Assembly: GCF_000425305.1 (NCBI RefSeq)
Contig: NZ_AUDE01000010.1
Span: 62,001 to 126,000 of the forward strand
From: Psychroserpens burtonensis DSM 12212
GTDB taxonomy: Bacteria; Bacteroidota; Bacteroidia; Flavobacteriales; Flavobacteriaceae
Direction: 5' to 3'
DNA length: 64,000 nt
Part shown: piece by piece, positions 29,157 through 37,910 of the stretch
Layout of the letters: every line of letters starts with the position of its first letter
Position numbering within the stretch: position 1 is the first letter of the stretch
Program-made: the position numbers and the translations under genes
The notes under the pieces: generated by a model
Databases searched by the model: none
What the model saw: the letters and a program-made list of their open reading frames with translations, nothing else
What the model was told of the DNA's origin: nothing

Positions 29157-30281
29157 TTATGAACGTGATCTTGTTCTATTTGTTCTCGAACTTGTTCCTT
29201 TAGAAGATGTTCTTGAACTTGATTTTTTTACTTGTGACTGACTTTGACTTCTGTCGTTATTAGATATACGAGTAGTTTTTGCTTTTGGTTTTCTTATACT
29301 CGTATTTTTATTATCCGTTCTAGGTGTCGCTTCAGTATTAGACACAGTTCTAGATGATTTAGTCACATTTCTAGTTCTAGGTGCTACACTCGTACCGTTA
29401 CCTTTTTTTCCAGGAGTTCTAATGTTTCTTGGTGTCGATACATTTCCTTGATTTCTAGGTGTTGATGTTGTCGCTCTATTATCTCTAGCCGTTCTTGGAG
29501 TAGACGATAAATTTCTATCTCCTGTTCGCCTTGGTGTCGTTGTAGCTATTCTATCTCCACGTCTTGGAGAGGCCTCTTGTCTGTAACGGTTATTAACTGC
29601 TGAACCTCTACGACCAGTTGTAGCCAGGGTACCTCGTCTGTTATTTCTTCTAACATCTTGTCTGTAGTTATCTCTATAAGGCCTGTAATATTTGTGTCTA
29701 ACAGGCGTGTAGAATTGTCTATAAGGTCTTGCATATACGATACAGAAATTTACTTGTGGTATTACATAATATGTATGCCATGGTCTAAAAACGTAAGCTC
29801 TATTATACATGTTAATAAAACCTGTATGATGAGAGAACATTCTATTTCTGTTGTAGTGCACATATAATCCTCCTAATCTATTGATACGTCCAAAAGAATT
29901 ATAGTTAATATTAATATTACCAATTTGAGTCACACGACCAAAATAATCATAAAAAACTGCTGTATTTTCAATTTGGATAATTGCTCCAAAATCGTCATAC
30001 TGTATGTATGGGTTATAATCATATCCAGAGTTAAAACTTATAGATGCACCTGGTGTATTGATTCCAATATTTACATCTGGACCATAATTCTGCATGAAGA
30101 AATCAAATTGTCCATCAGGAAAAACCGAAAATTCGACTCGACCTTCTACAAATATGAAAGAATTACCATAACCTCTAACATAGTTGTTTGATGTATTTGT
30201 TTCTAACGTGTTTGTGGTTGCTGCGTTTACCGTTGTTCCTACTAAGAGTAAAAGGGTAAAAAGGGATATTAATTTTTTCAT
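29157..30281 (-). CDS. Secreted protein with FPDG module and long basic Ser/Thr/Arg-rich tail
   Basis: 374 residues from ATG 30281 (MKKLISLFTLLLLVG, a signal peptide ending VNAA). An upstream in-frame ATG at 30320 would add 13 residues before the signal peptide and is unlikely. The folded part (about residues 30-190) has the motif GRVEFSVFPDGQFDF and then short beta repeats built on IGNxxINYNxxGRIxRLGG. From about residue 195 to the end the chain is low complexity: repeats of S-T-P-R, many Arg, Lys, Asn and almost no acidic or hydrophobic residues. The 31118 gene encodes a close relative without this tail. Function unknown; the tail could bind polyanions such as DNA or LPS. Confidence 0.75.
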   Translation of the reverse strand: MKKLISLFTLLLLVGTTVNAATTNTLETNTSNNYVRGYGNSFIFVEGRVEFSVFPDGQFDFFMQNYGPDVNIGINTPGASISFNSGYDYNPYIQYDDFGAIIQIENTAVFYDYFGRVTQIGNININYNSFGRINRLGGLYVHYNRNRMFSHHTGFINMYNRAYVFRPWHTYYVIPQVNFCIVYARPYRQFYTPVRHKYYRPYRDNYRQDVRRNNRRGTLATTGRRGSAVNNRYRQEASPRRGDRIATTTPRRTGDRNLSSTPRTARDNRATTSTPRNQGNVSTPRNIRTPGKKGNGTSVAPRTRNVTKSSRTVSNTEATPRTDNKNTSIRKPKAKTTRISNNDRSQSQSQVKKSSSRTSSKGTSSRTNRTRSRS

Positions 30282-30500
30282 AATTGTAAGGGTATTTTGA
30301 TTACTGTATGTATAAAACAATTAGCGTGCCAAAAAACAATAACAACATTTAAGTGAATGAAGCTTAGTGTTTTATATTTAGATGTAAATTCACCTATATA
30401 CCTCGTAGTCAAAATAATTAATTTGTTGAATTACAAAATAGACTCTTTCGTAAAGACGAAAACCTTACAAGTATCAATACTATAAAAGGATCATATTAAA

Positions 30501-31012
30501 ATGCCTTTTTATTTTGATTCAGATCTAATGCGTCAAGAATACAATACATTTCAGCTAAAATATTTTGAGTATTACAATGTCATTCAATTAAGAGGTACTA
30601 CTCCTAATTATTGACCCATCACTACCTATTTCTAAATCTGTAGACGATTCCTGGACAAATTGGTTAGACACGCGCGACTTCAATTAATAAATATAATCGA
30701 TTCTTTTCGTGAAATAACAACTGTAACTTTAGTGGAACTACTTCGTTTGGCACCAAATTCAGAAGTTAAAGAACATAATGATCCAACCCTTGGCTTAGAA
30801 ATAGAGAGATCTGTAATACAATTAACTATACCAATTATAAAATAAGAAGGAAACCAGATTTTATTTGACTACTACTGTAGATACGAAACCAGAGGAATGC
30901 AGGTATTTAAAATTAACGGACAAACATCATGTCGTAAACGATTTAATTAGAGCATTTTAATATCATAATTGATATGATACCTAATGATAAAACTGGAATG
31001 ATTATTGACTAA
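30501..31012 (+). pseudogene. Decayed aspartyl/asparaginyl beta-hydroxylase-like gene
   Basis: Reads as a broken 2-oxoglutarate/iron oxygenase of the aspartyl/asparaginyl hydroxylase family. Frame 1 from ATG 30501 contains MPFYFDSDLMRQEYNTFQ... and, after in-frame stops near 30612 and 30633, LVELLRLAPNSEVKEHNDP, which matches the family's iron motif (H in EHNDP). After the stop near 30845 the reading continues in another frame with VDTKPEECRYLKLTDKHHVVN (second iron histidine), then shifts again to HFNIIIDMIPND. At least two stops and two frameshifts show that it is not functional. It occupies the gap between two related secreted-protein genes. Confidence 0.7.
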
Positions 31013-31040
31013 GTAACTTGGTAATACATAGATTTAAATT

Positions 31041-31080
31041 AAAAATCCCGAAGGATTGGGGAAACGCTTCGAGATTTTAT
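31041..31080 (-). terminator. Terminator of the 31118 gene
   Basis: On the minus strand AAATCTCGAAG pairs with CTTCGGGATTT (one G-T pair) and a T-run follows. It is 38 bp after the stop of the secreted-protein gene. Confidence 0.7.
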
Positions 31081-31117
31081 ATAGGTTCAAAATTGTATGA
31101 ATAACCAACCAAAAAAA

Positions 31118-31816
31118 TTAATATTTAATTTTTTTGCTTTTTTGTTTCTTTTGCTTTTTTACTTCACCATTATTGCGATAATAATAATCATCGAAGTTTT
31201 CATTAAGACCTTCGTTATAATGAGACCCATTATTTTGGTTTCCACCATATCCTGATCCAACACCACAGTTAAGATTTGCATTATTATAGTTAACGATACC
31301 TGTTAAGTGTATGATTTCTCCCCAACGGTTGTAGTTTACTTTTAATCCGCCTACTTGACGAAGTAATCCATTACTACGTTGGTAGCTTATATATACAGAT
31401 CCAGCGCGTTTAATTTGGCCTTCTCGATTATAGTTGATAAATACATTTCCAATTCTTCGAACTTTACCATTACTATCATGTGCAATGATGACTCCTCTTG
31501 GTCTTGGTGCGGAATAATGAACTCTGCTCACAGTTCCTGGAGCTCCATAAGTTGTGTTTATTGAACCTCTTCGAGTTCGTGATGTTCTGTAATACGTTTC
31601 TGAGATGTTGTTTTCGAGCTCTGTATTGAAATCAAAACTTCCATCAGGAAAAATCATAAATTCTACACCACGTTCTATGAACACAATAGGTTCTGTAAAA
31701 CGATAGCGTACATTGTTTAAATCTTCCCCATTTCTAACAACATGTCCTGTTGTAGACGCTTGTGCAGATGTTAATCCTGTTAACAATGCTGCAATAAAAA
31801 GTAATTGCCTTTTCAT
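31118..31816 (-). CDS. Secreted protein with FPDG module, paralogue of the 29157 gene
   Basis: 232 residues: signal peptide (MKRQLLFIAALLTGLTSAQA), then IVFIERGVEFMIFPDGSFDF, the same motif as in the neighbour, and four or five short beta repeats of about 20 residues: GKVRRIGNVFINYNREG, QIKRAGSVYISYQRSNG, LLRQVGGLKVNYNRWG, EIIHLTGIVNYNN. The end is Lys-rich (KKQKKQKSKKIKY). The two genes plainly arose by duplication; the basic tail is short here and 170 residues long in the neighbour. The hydroxylase pseudogene lies between them. Function unknown. Confidence 0.75.
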   Translation of the reverse strand: MKRQLLFIAALLTGLTSAQASTTGHVVRNGEDLNNVRYRFTEPIVFIERGVEFMIFPDGSFDFNTELENNISETYYRTSRTRRGSINTTYGAPGTVSRVHYSAPRPRGVIIAHDSNGKVRRIGNVFINYNREGQIKRAGSVYISYQRSNGLLRQVGGLKVNYNRWGEIIHLTGIVNYNNANLNCGVGSGYGGNQNNGSHYNEGLNENFDDYYYRNNGEVKKQKKQKSKKIKY

Positions 31817-32085
31817 AATTAAGGGTTTTTAGATGTGGTCTTTATTTCTAACTCGTTTAGAAACTCTTAGACGAATACTATTTGCTATGATTTAACCAAT
31901 ATACGTGCCAAATAACCCAAATAATTGATTGTTAGTAAGTTGTGATATTTTTAATGAACGATTTAACAAGCTGTATCAATTAATAATGACTGATATCTGA
32001 CTCCAATGTTTTGTCTTCAGAAATCTCTCAAATAGAAAACCATCTATTTTTTTACTACTTTTATAGCAACAACCAACATACACTA

Positions 32086-33183
32086 ATGGGAAACCAATCC
32101 ACACAATGTCAAAATTGCCAGTCTAATCTTAAAGAAGAGTTCGGCTTTTGTCCAAATTGCGGACAAAAAGTAAACGAAGAACTCACTATAGGCGTATTAT
32201 TTTACAATACGATTAGTAACTATTTTTCATTTGATGCTCGATTTTTCAAAAGTTTCATCCCATTAATGTTTAGACCAGGATATCTGGCAAGAAAGTTTTT
32301 AGAAGGGAAGCGTTTGCTCTATTTACATCCAGCACAAATGTATTTGTTTATTACAGTGGTTTTCTTTTTTATATTTTCATTTACAGTTCGTAATCAAGCA
32401 GAGACCCTTAATAAAGAATTAAGAGACACCTTTAATGAAAAGTCAGCTGTTGTTTTAAAAGATTCTTTTGGGCAACGAATAAGTGATTCCATGCATGACA
32501 CTAAAGAGCTAAGAAAAGATTCCATAGCACGAGTTGAAATTAAAAAAGCTTTAGATAATAATAAATGGATTACAGGTATGGATGAAAAAGAAATCGATTC
32601 GCTCGTGACTCTTAAAAATTCTGATAAGAATATAACTACGCGTTTTGGTTTTAGTGAAAATAAAATTGATTCTTTAATTGAAGCGGGTGCCACAGATGAA
32701 GAGCTTTATATGGCTATGGGAAAGACCGATGATGATGGTTGGTTTATGAAAAAACTGTATACTCAAATTCTTAAATTCTATAAAGCGAGAGATGGCGGGA
32801 ATATTTTAAAAGCATTTTATGACACTGTACCTATTGCACTTTTCTTTTTACTCCCAATTTTTGCATTTATTCTTAAAGTTCTGTATTATAATAAAGGGCG
32901 TTATGCTCATCATTTGGTGTTTAGTTTTTATTATTTTTCATTCTTATTCACCGTGTTTAGTATCATATTTGGAGTTAATAGTTTTTGGGATATACCAGAT
33001 TGGATAGATTTGCTAATTGCATTTTCAACTTTTGTGTATTTATTTATTGCGCTAAAACACTTTTATGATCAAGGCTGGTTTTTAAGTTTTTTAAAAAGTA
33101 GTGTTGCTACATTTACGTTTATGCTTGTTGTAATACCAATAGCAATAATTATTATTGGCTTATTATCATTTATGATTTACTAG
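32086..33183 (+). CDS. DUF3667 membrane protein with zinc ribbon
   Basis: 365 residues from ATG 32086 (MGNQSTQCQNCQSNLK). The longer frame from TTG 32011 adds 25 unlikely residues. The N-terminus is a zinc ribbon, CQNCQSNLKEEFGFCPNCG, followed by the DUF3667 hallmark RFFKSFIPLMFRPGYLARKFLEGKR (split across residues ~55-85) and a membrane helix. A charged soluble stretch (about 120-250) precedes three or four C-terminal membrane helices. The family is common in Bacteroidota and has no established function. Confidence 0.85.
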   Translation: MGNQSTQCQNCQSNLKEEFGFCPNCGQKVNEELTIGVLFYNTISNYFSFDARFFKSFIPLMFRPGYLARKFLEGKRLLYLHPAQMYLFITVVFFFIFSFTVRNQAETLNKELRDTFNEKSAVVLKDSFGQRISDSMHDTKELRKDSIARVEIKKALDNNKWITGMDEKEIDSLVTLKNSDKNITTRFGFSENKIDSLIEAGATDEELYMAMGKTDDDGWFMKKLYTQILKFYKARDGGNILKAFYDTVPIALFFLLPIFAFILKVLYYNKGRYAHHLVFSFYYFSFLFTVFSIIFGVNSFWDIPDWIDLLIAFSTFVYLFIALKHFYDQGWFLSFLKSSVATFTFMLVVIPIAIIIIGLLSFMIY

Positions 33184-33292
33184 AAGGAGTGTGACTATTG
33201 TATATCTTTGAAAACCCTATCTTTTTAAATGGAGTAGAGGAGCTTTTATTTATAGTTTTTGAGGAGATAAATGATTAAAAAAATCGAAAATC

Positions 33293-36076
33293 TTATAATT
33301 TGTCTTTTAAGTAGGCACCAGTAATTGACCTTTTATCTTTAACAATAGCTTCTGGAGTTCCTTGAGCCATAAGTTGACCACCTCTTATTCCGCCTTCAGG
33401 ACCTAAATCAATAATATAATCTGCACATTTTATTAAATCGAGATTATGTTCAATCACAATTATAGAATGGCCTTTTTCAATTAGTGCTTGAAAAGATTTT
33501 AGCAATTTTTTAATATCGTGAAAGTGAAGTCCCGTTGTGGGCTCATCAAAAATAAATAACGCATTATCACTTTTAGAACCTTTACCGAGGAAAGAAGCCA
33601 GTTTAATGCGTTGAGCTTCACCACCAGATAGGGTAGAAGAGCTCTGTCCTAAAGCGACATAACCTAGGCCAACATCTTGAAGTGGTTGTAGCTTATTCTT
33701 GATTTTTGTGACATTATGTGTATCAAAAAAGGCGATAGCATTATCAATAGTCATGGTCAGAATATCATCAATATTTTTACCTTCAAAGGCCACCTCAAGA
33801 ACATCTTTTTTGAAACGCTTTCCATTACAGGTCTCACAAGTTAAGTGCACATCTGCCATAAATTGCATTTCAATGGTCACTTCGCCATCTCCTTTGCAAG
33901 TTTCACATCGTCCCCCATCAACATTAAAACTAAAATGTTTGGCTTGGTAGTTTCTAATAGCGCTTAATTTTTGTTTAGCAAATAAGGCTCTAATATCGTC
34001 ATAGGCCTTAATATATGTTACAGGATTAGAACGGGATGAGCGACCAATTGGATTTTGATCTACGAATTCAATGTGTTTTATGTTTTTGAAATTTCCTTTA
34101 AGTTCTGTGAATTGCCCAGGTTTATCTCCAAAACCAGTTAGTTTTTTTTGAATTGCGGGAAATAGTATTTTCTTTACAAGTGTGCTTTTTCCACTCCCAG
34201 AAACACCTGTGATAACGGTTAACATTTCTAAAGGAAATGTGACATCTATATTTTGAAGGTTATTCTCTCTAGCACCGATAACGTCAATTTGATATTTGCT
34301 TGTTCTTCTTTTCTTCGGAAGTTCAATTTTCAATGTTTCATTTAAATATTGAGCTGTTAACGAGTTAGATTTTAAAATGTCTTTGAACGTTCCTGTGGCA
34401 ACTACCTCTCCACCAAGAGTTCCTGCTTCTGGACCAATATCAATGATTTCATCTGCAGCTTTCATGATATCCTCGTCATGTTCTACTACGATAACTGTAT
34501 TTCCTAAATCACGAAGTGCAATCAATACCTTTATTAATTTCTCTGTGTCTTTGGGATGTAAACCAATACTAGGCTCATCTAGAATATACATTGAGCCAAC
34601 TAAGCTGCTTCCAAGGGATGTTGCGAGATTAATACGTTGGCTTTCACCACCAGAAAGCGTATTTGATTTTCTGTTGAGTGTCAAATAATCTAAACCAACA
34701 TTACTCAAAAAGGCAAGCCTGTTACCGATTTCTGTTAATAAACGTTTGGCAATCGTTTTATCGTGATCATCAAGCTCTAATTGTTTGAAAAATAGGGCGA
34801 GTTCATCTAAAGGCATTTCTACTAAATCGGTAATAGTAACATTAGCAATCTTAACATAGTTGGCTTCATCACGTAAACGCTTGCCTTTACAAACGGTACA
34901 TTTTGTTTTTCCGCGATAGCGAGATAACATGACACGATTTTGAATTTTATAGGCTTTTGATTCTAATTCTGCAAAAAACGAATGAAGACCTTCAAAGTAT
35001 TGGTTACCTTCCCAAAGGAGTTGTTTTTGTTCTTTAGACAATTCGAAAATTGGTTTATGGATTGGGAAATCAAATTTATGAGAATTGTTTACCAATTGAT
35101 CGCGATACCAGCCCATACTATCTCCTCTCCAAGGAAAAATGGCATTTTCATAAACAGATAATCCTGTATTTGGAATCACCAAGTCATCATCTATTCCAAT
35201 TACATCGCCATAGCCTTCACATTTTGGACAAGCGCCATAAGGGTTATTAAAACTAAACAAATGCGGATTTGGTTCAAGAAAGATCATTCCATCCAGTTCA
35301 AATTTATTATTGAATTCTGTACGTTTATTATTAGAAAGCGATTCTATGATAGATTTTCCGTTGCCTTCAAAGAACGCCGTTTCAATAGCATCTGCTAATC
35401 TGTTATAAAAATCTTCTTCGTGTTTTACTACAATACGATCAACAACGAGAAAAATGTTTTCTTTCAAGTCTTTTTCTACGGCATCATCAATTCGTAATAC
35501 CTCTTCTTTATATTGAACTCTGGCATATCCTTGTTGTTTTAGAACATTGAGTTTATCTTGCATCTTACGTCCTTCTTCTAAAATAATAGGAGAGAGTAGT
35601 AATAATTTTTCACGCTCATCAAATGATTTCACTAAATCTAGAACATCTTTTGTACGGTGTTTTTTGACTAAATCACCAGAAATCGGTGAGTAGGTTTTTC
35701 CAATCCTTGCGAATAACAATTTCAGGTAGTCATATATTTCGGTTGTTGTTCCTACCGTAGAACGTGGATTTGTACTATTTACTTTTTGTTCTATTGCAAT
35801 TGCAGGAGCAATACCTTTAATAACATCCACCTTTGGTTTGTTGAGGCGTCCTAAAAATTGACGTGCATAACTAGATAAACTTTCAACGTAACGACGTTGA
35901 CCCTCTGCATACAAGGTGTCAAAAGCTAAACTAGACTTTCCAGAACCAGATAAACCAGTGATGACCACTAATTTATTTCTTGGTATTACAACATCAATAT
36001 TTTTTAGGTTGTGCAATTTCGCACCTTTTATGATGATATTTTCTTTTGGATTAAGGTCTAGAATATTAGTGCTCAT
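33293..36076 (-). CDS. uvrA: UvrABC system protein A
   Basis: Damage-recognition ATPase of nucleotide excision repair. 927 residues, the usual length. Two ABC ATPase modules are present: Walker A GLSGSGKSSL (residues ~43-52) and GVSGSGKSTL (about 623-632), and signature motifs LSGGESQRINLA and LSGGEAQRIKLA. The zinc modules are visible as CPKCEG, CTVCKGKRL, and CETCKGDGE...CETCNGKRF. Its minus-strand -7 box TATCTTTG lies 26 bp before the ATG. Everything needed for function is present. Confidence 0.97.
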   Translation of the reverse strand: MSTNILDLNPKENIIIKGAKLHNLKNIDVVIPRNKLVVITGLSGSGKSSLAFDTLYAEGQRRYVESLSSYARQFLGRLNKPKVDVIKGIAPAIAIEQKVNSTNPRSTVGTTTEIYDYLKLLFARIGKTYSPISGDLVKKHRTKDVLDLVKSFDEREKLLLLSPIILEEGRKMQDKLNVLKQQGYARVQYKEEVLRIDDAVEKDLKENIFLVVDRIVVKHEEDFYNRLADAIETAFFEGNGKSIIESLSNNKRTEFNNKFELDGMIFLEPNPHLFSFNNPYGACPKCEGYGDVIGIDDDLVIPNTGLSVYENAIFPWRGDSMGWYRDQLVNNSHKFDFPIHKPIFELSKEQKQLLWEGNQYFEGLHSFFAELESKAYKIQNRVMLSRYRGKTKCTVCKGKRLRDEANYVKIANVTITDLVEMPLDELALFFKQLELDDHDKTIAKRLLTEIGNRLAFLSNVGLDYLTLNRKSNTLSGGESQRINLATSLGSSLVGSMYILDEPSIGLHPKDTEKLIKVLIALRDLGNTVIVVEHDEDIMKAADEIIDIGPEAGTLGGEVVATGTFKDILKSNSLTAQYLNETLKIELPKKRRTSKYQIDVIGARENNLQNIDVTFPLEMLTVITGVSGSGKSTLVKKILFPAIQKKLTGFGDKPGQFTELKGNFKNIKHIEFVDQNPIGRSSRSNPVTYIKAYDDIRALFAKQKLSAIRNYQAKHFSFNVDGGRCETCKGDGEVTIEMQFMADVHLTCETCNGKRFKKDVLEVAFEGKNIDDILTMTIDNAIAFFDTHNVTKIKNKLQPLQDVGLGYVALGQSSSTLSGGEAQRIKLASFLGKGSKSDNALFIFDEPTTGLHFHDIKKLLKSFQALIEKGHSIIVIEHNLDLIKCADYIIDLGPEGGIRGGQLMAQGTPEAIVKDKRSITGAYLKDKL

Positions 36077-36101
36077 AGGTGTTTTGGCGAATAAGAAAGT
36101 G

Positions 36102-36109
36102 CAAAGATA
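36102..36109 (-). promoter_or_regulatory. Predicted -7 box of uvrA
   Basis: Reads TATCTTTG on the minus strand, a match to TAnnTTTG, about 25 bp upstream of the start codon. Confidence 0.5.
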
Positions 36110-36175
36110 AGTCTTTTATAGGTGCCTAAAAAATGGATTATTGTTCAATACTATTTTAAAGTTTGGCCATTTTTG

Positions 36176-36208
36176 TTTGGAATTGCGAAATGATTATTGT
36201 TATATTTG
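36176..36208 (+). promoter_or_regulatory. Promoter of the ECF sigma factor gene
   Basis: TTTG (36176-36179), 21-bp gap, TATATTTG (36201-36208): both elements of the Bacteroidota housekeeping promoter at standard spacing. It implies a 5' leader of about 90 nt before ATG 36306. Confidence 0.7.
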
Positions 36209-36305
36209 AGCCTAAACAATTAAAACATAGCGCTTATACCATAAGATTACTTTAAAAAATTAACCCCAAGCTAAGATTAAATTCTTTGCCATTAAAGTAA
36301 TTATT

Positions 36306-36890
36306 ATGAGACACGAACTTATCACAGACGCTGTTTTAGTTAAGAACTACATGAATGGAGACGAAAGCGCTCTTTCTGTACTTATCCAAAGACACAAACA
36401 AAGAATTTACAGTTTTATTTATTCAAAGGTTTTTGACAGAGATATCACTGAAGATATTTTTCAGGATGCTTTTATCAAGGTTATTAAGAATTTGAAACTC
36501 GGAAAGTATAACGAAGAAGGTAAATTTTTACCTTGGGTGATGCGTATATCTCATAATTTGGTGATAGACCATTTCCGTAGAAATAATAGAATGCCAAAAT
36601 TTGATAATTCTGGAGATTTTAATATTTTTTCTGTACTAGGTGATCCAACGTTAAATGCTGAAAAACAATTAATCAAGGACCAAGTAGAATGCGACTTAAG
36701 ACGTCTTATTCAAGAACTGCCAGAAGACCAAAAGGAGGTTTTGGTAATGCGTATGTATAAGGATATGAGTTTCAAAGAAATTTCAGAACGCACAGGTGTG
36801 AGCATTAATACTGCATTGGGAAGAATGCGTTATGCACTCATTAATTTAAGGAAGGTCATTGATCAAAATAATATCATTTTAACAAATTGA
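36306..36890 (+). CDS. ECF-type RNA polymerase sigma factor
   Basis: 194 residues. Region 2 spans about residues 25-95 (DITEDIFQDAFIKVIKNL, then FLPWVMRISHNLVIDHFRR, the -10 recognising helix), and region 4 spans about 135-185 (LPEDQKEVLVMRMYKDMSFKEIS, HTH SERTGVSINTALGRMRYA). No anti-sigma factor gene lies next to it; instead a 47-aa gene follows 57 bp later. In many flavobacteria this sigma factor with this small partner forms a conserved pair. Target genes unknown. Strong promoter upstream. Confidence 0.9.
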   Translation: MRHELITDAVLVKNYMNGDESALSVLIQRHKQRIYSFIYSKVFDRDITEDIFQDAFIKVIKNLKLGKYNEEGKFLPWVMRISHNLVIDHFRRNNRMPKFDNSGDFNIFSVLGDPTLNAEKQLIKDQVECDLRRLIQELPEDQKEVLVMRMYKDMSFKEISERTGVSINTALGRMRYALINLRKVIDQNNIILTN

Positions 36891-36947
36891 TATAATAAAG
36901 GAAGTTTTATTGCGTTAATAAGATTATAACAAACTAAAAAACGTAAA

Positions 36948-37091
36948 ATGGCAAAACTTTACTCAGAATGTCCTAAAAAACAAAACAGTCTAAATCCAAA
37001 AGAAGAGACAGTAAGTTTTCTTTTGAATTACAGCAAAGCTTTAAGTGTTATACATTGCAATAATTTGAAGTTTGAAGCACTTCTAAATTAA
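36948..37091 (+). CDS. 47-aa protein next to the sigma factor gene
   Basis: ATG 36948 to TAA 37089-37091; too short for ordinary gene calling. The product begins MAKLYSECPKKQNSLNPK and ends NNLKFEALLN; it is soluble, helical in the middle (EETVSFLLNYSKALSVIH), with two cysteines. The upstream gene is an ECF sigma factor, and a strong terminator follows 8 bp after the stop, so this is the last gene of that transcript. I recall similar small proteins after this sigma factor in other flavobacteria. It could modulate the sigma factor, but that is only a position-based guess. Confidence 0.7.
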   Translation: MAKLYSECPKKQNSLNPKEETVSFLLNYSKALSVIHCNNLKFEALLN

Positions 37092-37099
37092 ATTTAAGA

Positions 37100-37134
37100 A
37101 AGTCCCGTTCTGTTAGTCTTCGGGACTTTTTTAT
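37100..37134 (+). terminator. Terminator of the sigma factor operon
   Basis: AAGTCCCG (37100-37107) pairs with CGGGACTT (37121-37128), followed by a T-run to 37132. Confidence 0.88.
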
Positions 37135-37215
37135 TTCTTTATGATTGCTGAATTTTACATAATAGAACCATTAATCTCTATTTATACTAAAATTGGGTGC
37201 CCTTTTTACTTAAAA

Positions 37216-37875
37216 TTATTTTTTCTTTTTAGCATAATATTCCTTCAAAACCGAAGCGCGACCAACCGTTTTTGTAATCACATCTTTGTCTAAATCCCAA
37301 GCTCTAGCAGGCGAGTATTCTCGTCCATACCAAATAATTTGGAGATGAAGATCATTCCAAACATCTTCTGGAAATAGTCGTTTTGCGTCCCTTTCTGTTT
37401 GCACTACGTTTTTCCCATTAGTAAGGTTCCAACGATACATTAATCTATGAATATGAGTATCTACAGGAAAAGTAGGAATTCCAAAGGATTGTGCTAAAAC
37501 AACTGCAGCAGTTTTATGGCCAACAGCGGGCAACTCTTCTAAATCTTCATAAGTCTTCGGAACTTTACCATCATGCTTATCAATTAAAATATGTGACAAG
37601 CCATAAATACCTTTACTTTTCATTGGAGATAATCCTACGGGTTTTATAATTTCTCGAATCTCTTCAACAGATAATTTAATCATATCATAAGGATTATCTG
37701 CTTTTGCAAATAAAAGAGGTGTGATTTTATTAACGCGAACATCTGTGCTTTGTGCAGATAGCAACACCGCAATTAATAACGTATATGGATCTTTATGATC
37801 TAATGGTACAGGAATTGTCGGATACAGTTCTTTTAACGTATTAATAACAAATTCTACCTTTTCTTGCTTGGTCAT
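37216..37875 (-). CDS. nth: Endonuclease III-like DNA glycosylase lacking the Fe-S cluster cysteines
   Basis: 219 residues from ATG 37875 (MTKQEKVEFV); the frame upstream to 37908 is overlapped by the promoter and is not used. The helix-hairpin-helix (LEELPAVGHKTAAVVL) with the catalytic lysine and the catalytic aspartate of VDTHIHRL are intact, so it should be an active glycosylase/AP lyase for oxidised pyrimidines. The usual C-terminal CX6CX2CX5C that binds a [4Fe-4S] cluster is absent: the corresponding region reads YGREYSPARAWDLDKDVIT and has no cysteine. Divergent from bcp with only 35 bp between the start codons. Confidence 0.9.
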   Translation of the reverse strand: MTKQEKVEFVINTLKELYPTIPVPLDHKDPYTLLIAVLLSAQSTDVRVNKITPLLFAKADNPYDMIKLSVEEIREIIKPVGLSPMKSKGIYGLSHILIDKHDGKVPKTYEDLEELPAVGHKTAAVVLAQSFGIPTFPVDTHIHRLMYRWNLTNGKNVVQTERDAKRLFPEDVWNDLHLQIIWYGREYSPARAWDLDKDVITKTVGRASVLKEYYAKKKK

Positions 37876-37896
37876 AAGTCGTATTTTTACTAAAAT

Positions 37897-37904
37897 CAAA
37901 GTTA
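37897..37904 (-). promoter_or_regulatory. Predicted -7 box of nth
   Basis: TAACTTTG on the minus strand, 21 bp before the nth ATG (37875), inside the 35-bp gap to bcp. Confidence 0.45.
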
Positions 37905-37910
37905 ACAATT

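Noticed and set aside
30660-30845. Open frame of 61 codons on the plus strand
   Set aside because: It is the middle part of the decayed hydroxylase gene, whose similarity continues on both sides across stops and frameshifts, so it is not a gene of its own.
32011-32085. TTG start for the DUF3667 protein
   Set aside because: The extra 25 residues do not resemble the family, and the ATG at 32086 directly precedes the zinc ribbon.
32394-32693. 99-codon minus-strand frame inside the DUF3667 gene
   Set aside because: Antisense shadow in the charged linker of the DUF3667 protein; leucine/serine-rich composition typical of such shadows.
34377-34688. 103-codon plus-strand frame inside uvrA
   Set aside because: It lies fully antisense to a highly conserved ATPase region and has no promoter; an antisense shadow.
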